From Zea mays (lineage: Eukaryota > Streptophyta > Magnoliopsida > Poales > Poaceae): 64,000 nt of DNA. The notes below the pieces were generated by a model. The model saw only the letters and a list, made by a program, of their open reading frames with translations, was not told where the DNA came from and ran no database searches. Position 1 is the stretch's first letter; each line of letters opens with the position of its first letter. The stretch covers positions 14,034,001-14,098,000 of the forward strand of contig NC_050104.1 in the NCBI RefSeq assembly GCF_902167145.1. The letters are read 5' to 3'. Shown piece by piece: positions 47,437-57,127 of this stretch. The position numbers were made by a program, and so were the translations under genes.

Positions 47437-48076
47437 TGTTGGGGACTTGTTCTCAAGTGCTAATAGTTAAGAACAAGGCAACATAGAAAATGTTAATCGT
47501 TAACGCCCTTCGTCCTCCGAAGCATTATTTCCCCTAGGATATAATGACTTACGGACGAAGGTTATGAAGGTCATACCTTCATAAATTCAAACAATGACGA
47601 AGGATGAAATATAAAGAATGTAAAAGAAAACATGAGCAATCATTTATTATTATTGAGCATAAACAAAAATATTATTGAACTACAAGTGTACCTTCAATCG
47701 GAAGGAAATGGCAGTACAAGCGTGACGCAAAAAGCGAATGCCAAGTCAGCGTGAACAGTACGGGGATACTGTTCACCTATTTATAGACACGGGACACAGC
47801 CCTTACAAAATTACATTCATGCCCTTTACATTTGATAATAACTCTATAGTAGTCTATCGAGGTCTGAATAGCCTTTTCATCTTTAAGTCGGTTCCACTCT
47901 TTGCTGTTACGCCGAAGCTTTCCTGCTCAACACCTTCGGCTCTGTATCAAGCTTCGTATTATTCCGGTCTACTGCAATGCCGACTTTAGTCCGAGGGTAC
48001 CTGTTCACACATTGTACTACGGAAATACTGTTAAATCCTGTTTTTGAGGACCTTCGGACGCCGAAGGTCCCCAACA
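47437..48076 (-). repeat. 5' LTR of element C (640 bp)
   Basis: Identical by eye to 40669-41308; followed by the TSD CCTAG at 48077-48081. Confidence 0.95.
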
Positions 48077-50050
48077 CCTAGCTACGGGTGCATAGGTTTC
48101 ACCGAAATCCAAACCTTCGACTTGTGAATACCCTTTGGCCACGAGTCGAGCTTTGTTCCTTGTCACCACACCATGCTCATCTTGCTTGTTGCGGAAGACC
48201 CATTTGGTTCCTACAACATTTTGGTTCGGACGTGGAACTAAATGCCATACCTCGTTCCTTGTGAAATTGTTGAGCTCCTCTTGCATTGCCACCACCCAAT
48301 CCGAATCTTGAAGTGCTTCCTCTATCCTGTGTGGCTCAATAGAGGAAACAAAAGAGTAATGTTCACAAAAATGTGCAACACGAGATCGAGTGGTTACCCC
48401 CTTATGAATGTCGCCGAGGATGGTGTCGACGGGGTGATCTCGTTGGATTGCTTGGTGGACTCTTGGGTGTGGCGGCCTTGGTTCTTCCTCATCCTCCTTT
48501 TCTTGATCAATTGCATCTCCCCCTGGATCATTGCCATCATCTTGAGGTGGCTCATCTTCTTGATTTTGCCCTTCATCAACTTGAGCTTCATCCTCATTTT
48601 GAGTTGGTGGAGATGCTTGCATGGAGGAGGACGGTTGATCTTGTGCATTTGGAGGCTCTTCGGATTCCCTAGGACACACATCCCCAATGGACATGTTCCT
48701 TAGCGCTATGCATGGAGCCTGTTCTTCACCTATCTCATCAAGATCAACTTGCTCTACTTGAGAGCCGTTAGTTTCATCAAACACAACGTCACATGAGACT
48801 TCAACTAGTCCAGTGGACTTGTTAAAGACCCTATATGCCCTTGTGTTTGAGTCATAACCAAGTAAAAAGCCTTCTACAGTTTTAGGAGCAAATTTAGATT
48901 TTCTACCTCTTTTAACAAGAATAAAGCATTTGCTACCAAAAACTCTAAAGTATGAAATGTTGGGCTTTTTACCGGTTAGGAGTTCATATGATGTCTTCTT
49001 GAGGATTCGGTGAAGATATAACCGGTTGATGGCGTAGCAGGCGGTGTTGACTGCTTCGGCCCAAAACCGGTCCGGTGTCTTGTACTCATCAAGCATGGTT
49101 CTTGCCATGTCCAAAAGAGTTCGATTCTTCCTCTCCACTACACCATTTTGTTGTGGCGTGTAGGGAGAAGAGAACTCATGCTTGATGCCCTCCTCCTCAA
49201 GGAAGCTTTCAATTTGAGAGTTCTTGAACTCCGTCCCGTTGTCGCTTCTTATTTTCTTGATCCTTAAGCCGAACTCATTTTGAGCCCGTCTCAAGAACCC
49301 TTTTAAAGTCTCTTGGGTTTGAGATTTTTCCTGTAAAAAGAATACCCAAGTGAAGCGAGAATAATCATCCACTATTACAAGACAATACTTACTCCCGCCG
49401 ATGCTTATGTAAGCAATCGGGCCGAAAAGATCCATGTGGAGTAGCTCAAGCGGCCTGTCGGTCGTCATGATGTTCTTGTGTGGATGATGGACTCCAACTT
49501 GCTTCCCCGCCTGGCATGCGCTACAAATCCTGTCTTTCTCAAAATGAACATTTGTTAATCCTAAAATGTGCTCTCCCTTTAAAAGCTTATGAAGATTCTT
49601 CATCCCAACATGGGCTAGTCGGCGGTGCCAGAGCCAACCCATGTTAGTCTTAGCAACTAAGCAAGTGTCGAGTTCAGCTCTATCAAAATCCACCAAGTAT
49701 AGCTGACCCTCTAACACTCCCTTAAATGCTATTGAATCATCACTTCTTCTAAAGACAGTGACACCTACATCAGTGAATAGACAGTTGTAGCCCATTTGAC
49801 ATAATTGGGAAACAGAAAGCAAGTTGTAATCTAAAGAATCTACAAGAAAAACATTGGAAATAGAATGGTCAGGAGATATAGCAATTTTACCCAATCCTTT
49901 GACCAAACCTTGATTTCCATCTCCGAATGTGATAGCTCGTTGGGGATCTTGGTTTTTCTCATATGAGGAGAACATCCTTTTCTCCCCTATCATGTGGTTT
50001 GTGCACCCGCTGTCGAGTATCCAACTTGAGCCCCCGGATGCATAAACCTA
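48077..50050 (-). pseudogene. Copia 2 pol, protease/integrase/N-terminal RT part
   Basis: Minus-strand open frame from the protease-like WILDSGCTNHM (near 50015) through GAG-pre-integrase (GWLWHRRLAHVGMKNLHKLL), integrase (HMDLFGPI, IRSDNGTEF, PYTPQQNGVVERKNRT) and an acidic hinge, to the start of the reverse transcriptase ([22 protein letters not shown]). It then runs into element C at 48076 within the RT. The rest is 39389-40668. Apart from the insertion no break was seen. Pol is in a different frame from gag and is separated from it by a stop, an arrangement known in this lineage. Confidence 0.92.
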
Positions 50051-50060
50051 CAAAACAATT

Positions 50061-52750
50061 TTAGTTCTTGACTTTAGGTACCCAAATGGTTTTGGGTCCT
50101 TTGGCATTAGACACAAGAACTTTGGGTACCCAAACACAAGTCCTTGACCCCTTGTGCTTGCCCCCAACATATTTGGCAACTACTTTGCCGGATTTGTTAG
50201 TCAACACATAAGAAGCATCAAAAGTTTTAAATGAAATAGCATGATCATCATTAGGAGTTTTCTTTCTAGGCAACTTGGCACGGGTTGGTTGCCTAGAGCT
50301 AGATGTCTCACCCCTGTACATAAAAGCATGGTTAGGGCCAGAGTGAGACTTCCTAGAGTGAATTCTCCTAATTTTGCTCTCGGGATAACCGGCAGGGTAC
50401 AAAATGTAACCCTCGTTATCCTGAGGCATGGGAGCCTTGCCCTTAACAAAGTTAGACAAATTTTTAGGAGGGGCATTAAGTTTGACATTGTCTCCCCTTT
50501 GGAAGCCAATGCCATCCTTAATGCCAGGGCGTCTCCCATTATAAAGCATGCTACGAGCAAATTTAAATTTCTCATTCTCTAGGTTGTGCTCGGCAATTTT
50601 AGCATCTAGTTTTGCTATATGATCATTTTGTTGTTTAATTAAAGCCATATGATCATGAATATCATCAATATCAACATTTCTACATCTAGTACAAATAGAT
50701 ACATGTTCAACAATAGATGTAGAGGGTTTGCAAGATTTTAATTCTACAACCTTAGCTTGTAATATGTCATTTTTAGTTCTAAGGTCGGAAATAGTAGTAT
50801 TGCAAACATCAAGATCTTTAGCCTTAACGAGCAATTTTTCATTTTCAATTTTAAGGCTAGCTAGGGAAGCATTCAACTCATCAATCCTAGCAAGCAAATC
50901 AACATTATCATCTCTAGGATTTGAAGTTGAAATATTGCAAACATGTGAATCAACCTTAGCATTTAAACTAGCATTTTCATTCCTAAGGTTGTCAATCATC
51001 TCACGGCAAGTGCTTAGCTCACTAGATAATTTTTCACATTTTTTAATTTCTAGAGCATAAGTATTTTTAACCTTAACATGTTTCTTGTTTTCCTTAATAA
51101 GGAGGTCCTCTTGGGAATCCAAAAGGTCATCCTTTTCATGAATAGCACTAACCAATTCATTTAATTTTTCCTTTTGAGCTATGTTAAGGTTGGCAAAAAG
51201 GGTGCGCAAATTATCTTCCTCATCACTAGCATTGTCATCACTAGAGGATTCATATTTAGTGGAGGATTTAGATTTAACCTTCTTTTTGCCGTCCTTTGCC
51301 ATGAGGCACTTGTGGCCGACGTTGGGGAAGAGGAGTCCCTTGGTGACGGCGATGTTGGCGGCGTCCTCGTCGTCGGAGGAGTCGCTTGAGCTCTCGTCGG
51401 AATCCCATTCCCGACAAACATGGGCATCGCCGCCCTTCTTCTTGTAGTACCTCTTCTTCTCCTTTCTTCTCCCCTTCTTGTCGTCGCCTCGGTCACTGTC
51501 ACTAGATATAGGACATTTAGCAATAAAATGACCGGGCTTACCACATTTGTAGCAAACCTTCTTGGAGCGGGACTTGTAGTCTTTCCCCCTCCTTTGCTTG
51601 AGGATTTGGCGGAAGCTCTTGATGACGAGCGTCATTTCCTCATTGTCGAGCTTGGAGGCGTCTATGGGTTGTCGACTTGGTGTAGACTCCTCCTTCTTCT
51701 CCTCCGTTGCCTTGAATGCAACGGGTTGAGCTTCGGATGTGGTGGAATCATCAAGCTCGTTGATCTTCCTCGAGCCTTCAATCATGCACTCAAAACTCAC
51801 AAAATTCCCGATAACTTCCTCGGGGGTCATTTTAGTATATCTAGGATTACCACGAATTAATTGAACTTGAGTAGGGTTAAGGAAAATAAGTGATCTTAGA
51901 ATAACCTTAACCACCTCGTGGTCATCCCACTTTACGCTCCCGAGGTTGCGCGCTTGGTTCACCAAGGTCTTGAGCCGATTGTACATGTGTTGTGGCTCCT
52001 CCCCTTTGCGAAGCCGGAACCGACCGAGCTCCCCCTCAATCGTTTCCCGCTTGGTGATCTTGGTGAGCTCATCACCTTCATGCGCGGTCTTGAGTAAATC
52101 CCAAATCTCCTTTGCGTTCTTCAACCCTTGAACTTTGTTATACTCCTCTCTACTTAAAGAGGCTAGGAGTATTGTTGTTGCTTGAGAGTTGAAGTGCTCG
52201 ATTTGGGCCACCTCATCCTCATCATAGTTCTCATCCCCTACTGACGGTACCTGTGCACCAAACTCAACAACATCCCATATACTTTTGTGGAGCGAGTTAG
52301 ATGAAATCGCATTAAATCGCTCCACCTAGCGTAATCTTCACCATCAAAAGTTGGTGGTTTGCCTAATGGGACGGAAAGTAAAGGTGTATGTTTGGAAATG
52401 CGAGGGTAGCGTAGGGGGATCTTACTATACTTCTTGCGCTCTTGGCGCTTAGAAGTGACGGAGGGCGCATCGGAGTCGGAGGTCGATGTTGATGAAGTGT
52501 CGGTCTCGTAGTAGACCACCTTCCTCATCCTCTTGTGCTTGTCGCCTTTCCGATGCGGCTTGTGGGAAGAAGATTTTTCCTTCTTCTCTTTGTGGTGAGA
52601 AGAAGATTTCTTCTCCTTCCCTTTGTTGGAGGAGCTCTTCTTCTTCTCCCTCCTTTTGGTGCGGGACTCTTCCGATGAAGTGCTCCCGTGGCTTGTAGTG
52701 GGCTTTTCGCCGGTCTTCATCTCCTTCTTGGCGTGATCTCCCGACATCAC
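50061..52750 (-). pseudogene. Copia 2 gag (Sirevirus type) with one frameshift
   Basis: Two minus-strand frames together form one long gag. The first (52750-about 52300) is Lys/Ser/Glu-rich and ends in GKPPTFDGEDYARWSDLM. The second (about 52300-50061) holds the UBN2-type gag region (AKEIWDLLKTAHEGD, ETIEGELGRFRLRKGE), a CCHC zinc knuckle CYKCGKPGHFIAKC, acidic and basic stretches, a long coiled-coil-like part and a basic C-terminal end. They meet at a one-base frameshift near 52300. With only three LTR substitutions the break is recent, or a sequencing slip. It packages RNA in a working copy. Confidence 0.88.
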
Positions 52751-52775
52751 TTCGAGCGGTTAGGCTCTAATGAAG

Positions 52776-52793
52776 CACCGGGCTCCGATACCA
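52776..52793 (-). other. Primer-binding site of copia 2
   Basis: The minus strand reads TGGTATCGGAGCC two bases inside the 5' LTR, close to the initiator tRNA-Met complement used by most plant copia elements. Confidence 0.8.
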
Positions 52794-52795
52794 AT

Positions 52796-54115
52796 TGATA
52801 GTCGCCTAGAGGGGGGGTGAATAGGGCGAAACTGAAATTTACAAATATAAACACAACTACAAGCCGGGTTAGCGTTAGAAATATAAACGAGTCCGAGAGA
52901 GAGGGCGCAAAAACAAATCCCAAGCGAATAAGCAAGTGAGACACGGAGATTTGTTTTACCGAGGTTCGGTTCTTGCAAACCTACTCCCCGTTGAGGAGGC
53001 CACAAAGGCCGGGTCTCTTTCAACCCTTCCCTCTCTCAAACGGTCCCTCGGACCGAGTGAGCTTCTCTTCTCAAATCAAAGCCGGGAACAAAACTTCCCC
53101 GCAAGGGCCACCACACAATTGGTGCCTCTTGCCTTGATTACAATGGAGTTGTGATCTCAAGAACAAGTGAGAAAGAAGAGAAGCAATCCAAGCGCAAGAG
53201 CTCAAATAAACACGGCAAATCACTCTCACTAGTCACTAGGGCTTTGTGTGGAATTGGAGAGGATTTGATCTCTTTAGTGTGTCTAGAATTGAATGCTAGA
53301 GCTCTTGTAGTAGTTGAGAAGTGGAAAACTTGGATGCAATGAATGGTGGGGTGGTTGGGGTATTTATAGCCCCAACCACCAAAAGTGGCCGTTGGAAGGC
53401 TGTCTGTTCGATGGCGCACCGGACAGTCCGGTGCACACCGGACAGTCCGGTGCCCCCTGCCACGTCATCACTGCCGTTGGATTCTGACCGTTGGAGCTTC
53501 TGACTTGTGGGCCCGCCTGGGTGTCCGGTGCACACCGGACAGGTACTGTTTGATGTCCGGTGTGCCAGCATGGGCGATTCTGACTTCTGCGCGCGCAGAG
53601 GGCGCATTAAATGCGCGGCAGAGAGCTGTTGGCGCGGAGATGACCGTTGCTTCGGAGGCGCACCGGACAGTCCGGTGCACACCGGACAGTCCGGTGAATT
53701 TTAGCGGGCTAGCCGTTGGCGTTTCCCGAAGCTGGCGAGTTCCTGAGGCCGACCTCCCTTGGCGCACCGGACACTGTCCGGTGTACACCGGACAGTCCGG
53801 TGAATTATAGTCGAGTCGCCCTGGAAATTCCCGAAGGTGGCGAGTTTGAGTCTGAGTCCCCTGGTGCACCGGACAGGTACTGTTCACTGTCCGGTGGCAC
53901 ACCGGACAGTCCGGTGCGCCAGACCAGGGGTGCCTTCGGTTGCCCCTTTGCTCCTTTATTGAATCCAAAACTTGGTCTTTTTATTGGCTGAGGGTGAACC
54001 TTTTACACCTGTATAATCTACACACTTGGGCAAACTAGTTAGTCCAATTATTTGTGTTGGGCAATTCAACCACCAAAATTATTTAGGAACTAGGTGTAAG
54101 CCCAATTCCCTTTCA
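52796..54115 (-). repeat. 5' LTR of copia 2 (1,320 bp)
   Basis: Compared with the left LTR I see three substitutions (one at ggtc/ggcc near 53388 and two near 53627-53631) and one missing 19-bp palindrome unit. It is followed by the TSD CCCCT at 54116-54120. Confidence 0.95.
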
Positions 54116-54950
54116 CCCCTCTAATATCAGCAATCCAACCTCTGTTTAACAAGGATTCCATTACAGTTCTTCTGGAAGCAATTATTTTTGGGATAATACT
54201 GAATAGTCTTGGGGCAATATCTGAGACTCTCTTTCCATTGATCCATTTGTCAGTCCAAAAAAGAGTATTAGAGTCATTCCCAACCTTAGTGATAAGAACA
54301 ACAGAAAAAATTGATCTGACCTTGCTAGGAACTTGTATAGGGAGATCAATCCATGGTCTAATAGGGTCAACTTTGCTCAGGGAAACTAGAGATACCCAAA
54401 GCTCCTAAATCCTGAGGTCTGCACACTTTCCCCAAGCTACCAAACAATGACCACCCTTTGCTTCCCTCCTCCCTCTCAATAGGACGCCCTTCTTGATCTT
54501 ATCAATTTCATTAATGGCCCATTTGGGGAGGTCAATAGCCATAGCATTATAGACAGGCATCCCAGTAAGAACATGTTGCACCAAAACTCTTCTGCCAGCC
54601 TTGTTAAGCAAATCAGCCTTCCAGTTGGGTAACCTATCAACAATTTTGTCCACCAAGGGTCAGAATCGGTGCTTAGAAAGTTTATGTCGACAGAGGAAGG
54701 CCCAAATATTTGCAAGGGAAGGAAGAAATCTCACAAGGTAAGATGTTTTGAACAACCAGGATAGTTTCCTCAGAACATATTATGGGATAAATATTAGACT
54801 TTTGAACATTGTTATGAAGACCAGAGGCATCCCCAAAAAGATTTAGGATGTCAAGGGTGGTAGAGACATCAACATCTAAGACAAGTGGGATGCAAAAACA
54901 GGGCCACATCATCACCATGGATTGAAATTTTGTGTAATCTCTTCCTCCTG
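54116..54950 (-). pseudogene. LINE reverse-transcriptase portion, right half of the split LINE
   Basis: Minus-strand frames give the late RT region of a plant LINE: GDDVALF-like near 54905 (now HGDDV in a shifted frame), LFGDASGLHNNVQKSN and FPCKYLGLPLS (54918-54682), then LPNWKADLLNKAGRRVLVQ and KEAKGG-like KGGHCLVAWGKC (54656-54405), then the WTDKW-like part to 54116. Across the copia 2 insertion this reads on into 37225. The 5' part of the LINE, with the endonuclease, is absent, as expected of a 5'-truncated copy. Several frame breaks are present. Confidence 0.8.
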
Positions 54951-55141
54951 CATATATGTTGCAACATCTAAGACAATTTCCTCAATAATATCATTTTTAG
55001 CTCATAACTCATAATATATGAGTGACGCCACGTGACGATTTATATGATATTGTATAAGTGCACAAGCCTAATTAAAAAGATGTATTTTTATATTAAAATC
55101 ATAAAATAATGTGCTCAGATTTACTCATAAGTTACGAATTA

Positions 55142-55401
55142 CTCCCTACGTCCAGTCCACATGATTAGTCATTTGATGTTTGTTCTAACTCAATCACTAT
55201 CAACTTTGACCGGTTATGCCGGATGTTTCATATGTATAAAAGTAAAGTTATTAGATTCATCATTACTTGAACTACCATAATATGTAGTTCTTTTAGTTTA
55301 AAATAATTTGATCTTATATATATTGTTGGTCAAAGTTAAAATAATTTGACTTAGAACAAACTCAAAATGACTAAGTTATATGGAGTTATGGACGAAGGGA
55401 G
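55142..55401. mobile_element. Stowaway-like MITE (260 bp)
   Basis: The terminal repeats CTCCCTACGTCCA and the complement of tggacgaagggag are flanked by TA on both sides (55140-55141 and 55402-55403), the Stowaway signature. Non-coding. Confidence 0.8.
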
Positions 55402-55950
55402 TATAAAGGTATTCTAAGATCATGTGCATGCTCGCACTGGGTGTCGGGTCACATGTCCCTATGCGTGTGCCGGGACAACCGACTACTTCATCATGCGTTA
55501 GAACTTAGATGTTGTTTGTTTCATGAAATGTAATATAAATGCCAGCATTAATGATTCACATTTAAGTACAAGCGGTAATAAGTTTAAATAGACTGATATC
55601 AATTTCTAGTGTAGTATCTAATTACACTTGAACTTACACAAATATGATTTATCGTTATTAGTTACCCATTACGTTATAAATATATGAACGACACCTTATA
55701 AGAGAAGTTTCATATTATTGGTAGCACTAGGATAGTTGTCGAAACTATAGACAGAAAAAATGTCTGAGAGATAGTCACTTAAAACCAATTCTCGTTGTTT
55801 GGATGTTCTAAAGGAACACTCAAACTTTAGTTACTTAGGATTTTAGTTCTAATTTCAAGAATTCAGCAAGATGATTTTAATCAACCAGAAAAATGTTTAG
55901 TGAGAAAATTGAAACTAAAACCTTTTTACTAGAAACTAGAAGCGACGACA

Positions 55951-56248
55951 AAGAGCAACTCTAAGGGCCTCTCTGTATTCTTCCTAATCTATAAAAATAG
56001 AGATTTTTGTAAAAAAACACCATCCAACAGCTTATCTAAATATCTATCAAAATATAGCTACACATATATTCTATTCCGGGTTTCTAGCTAGCCAAATATA
56101 GAAAAAATGAATGACTCTCTAGAGTGCAAACAAGATATAAAAAGGCTGCTGGAGATTGAAAAGATATAGAAAGTGGTTTTTATGCAAACGACTCTCCAAA
56201 TGATAATTTAGAGAATGAAATTTAAAAAGACTCCTGGAGATGCTCTAA
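55951..56248. mobile_element. Candidate MITE with agagcatctcc-type ends
   Basis: The left end agagcaactctaagg and the complement of the right end (agagcatctccaggag) form an imperfect inverted repeat around AT-rich sequence. The TSD is not clear. A similar short inverted repeat occurs at about 59979-60066. Confidence 0.45.
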
Positions 56249-56583
56249 GGTTACCAAACTTTTTATCCTTATAATCCATTTTAAATTTCACATTATAAAT
56301 AATATAGTCTACGATACAAAATAGTATTTTGCTCTTCTATATAGACATGTGTTAATCATAAATATGCCACTCCAGTTTTGAAAAGTTAGAAACTAGTTCA
56401 TTAAATAAACTAACCATCTAATTTTATAAAAAAAAAAGTTGAGTGGTATATATACAATTAACCTATTAGTAGTCTTAGAACCCTGCACCATAGATCTTCC
56501 ATCTGTTTTTCGCATCAGGCCAAACGAGTGCCTACCTAATAATGAATCGTGATTTGTGAGTCATTGGATCATTTAGTCACTTA

Positions 56584-56709
56584 GGCTTTGTTTGTTTGCG
56601 TTGGATTGCATCCGGAATCGTTCCAGCTAATCAAAGTTTATATAAATTAGAGAAGTAATCCGGTTAGGAATCGTTCCGACTCACCAATCCGACACAAACG
56701 AACAAGGCC
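56584..56709. mobile_element. Tourist-like MITE copy 1 (126 bp)
   Basis: Ends ggctttgtttgtttg and the complement of aaacgaacaaggcc, flanked by TTA on both sides (56581-56583, 56710-56712). The core aatttatataaattagagaa-like block is shared with the next element. Confidence 0.75.
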
Positions 56710-56832
56710 TTAGGCTGTCTCATTCTATCCATCTCTTATTTCACCCTATTTTTAAATCTACTATGCAAACAATACAAAACAGTTAACCTTACTACGGGCC
56801 CGGAAAGTAGTCGAAAGCCCGAAACCCTTTAA

Positions 56833-56963
56833 GGGCCCGTTCGTTTCTCCAATATTGAATCGGGATTCATTCCGACTCATCAAAATTTATATAAATTAGA
56901 GAAGTAATTCGGCTAGGAACCATTCCGGATTGGAATTCCAATCCGTGGAAACGGAATAGGGCC
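56833..56963. mobile_element. Tourist-like MITE copy 2 (131 bp)
   Basis: Ends gggcccgttcgtttc and the complement of ggaaacggaatagggcc, flanked by TAA (56830-56832, 56964-56966). It shares tttatataaattagagaag with copy 1, 123 bp away. Confidence 0.75.
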
Positions 56964-57127
56964 TAAAACTTAAGCCCAACTCGATCCATAACGCACGCGT
57001 TCGGCTTGCCAAATAGTTCTCTGACGTTCATCACGGCCGTCCATATACGATCGAACGGCGATGCTACATCCGTTCGAACCTCACGATCGCATCCGCATTC
57101 CGCACGGCCCCGGTAGCGGCCAGCGAC

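Larger units (their letters stand above)
40669..48076 (-). mobile_element. Element C: young pol-less Ty3/gypsy element with gag and opposite-strand gene
   Basis: 640-bp LTRs at 40669-41308 and 47437-48076 look identical base for base. The TSD is CCTAG (40664-40668 and 48077-48081). On the minus strand the order is 5' LTR, PBS (TTGGCGCCCACC, 47436-47425), gag (47362-46004), spacer with 80-bp repeats, opposite-strand gene (+ strand, 41615-44828), purine tract (41321-41309), 3' LTR. No pol is present between gag and the 3' LTR. It interrupts the copia 2 reverse transcriptase. Confidence 0.95.
37226..54115 (-). mobile_element. Copia 2: near-complete ji/opie-type Sirevirus
   Basis: LTRs at 37226-38564 and 52796-54115 and the TSD CCCCT (37221-37225 and 54116-54120) define the ends. 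Without nested element C it is about 9.5 kb, a usual Sirevirus size. The minus-strand order is 5' LTR (right), initiator-Met-like PBS, gag, protease, integrase, RT, RNase H, multi-PPT region, 3' LTR (left). The LTRs differ by three substitutions and one 19-bp repeat unit by direct comparison, so the insertion is young. It lies inside a LINE. Confidence 0.95.
54951..57127. other. Intergenic region upstream of the DYW PPR gene, rich in MITEs
   Basis: AT-rich with no supported gene. It holds the MITEs listed separately and a small inverted-repeat element at about 56359-56454 (ends aatatgccact and its complement), whose relative lies at 63714-63820. The last 150 bp before the ATG are GC-richer. 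No clear TATA box is seen; plant motifs of the ggccc type occur at 56836 and 56960 but belong to a MITE. Confidence 0.5.
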
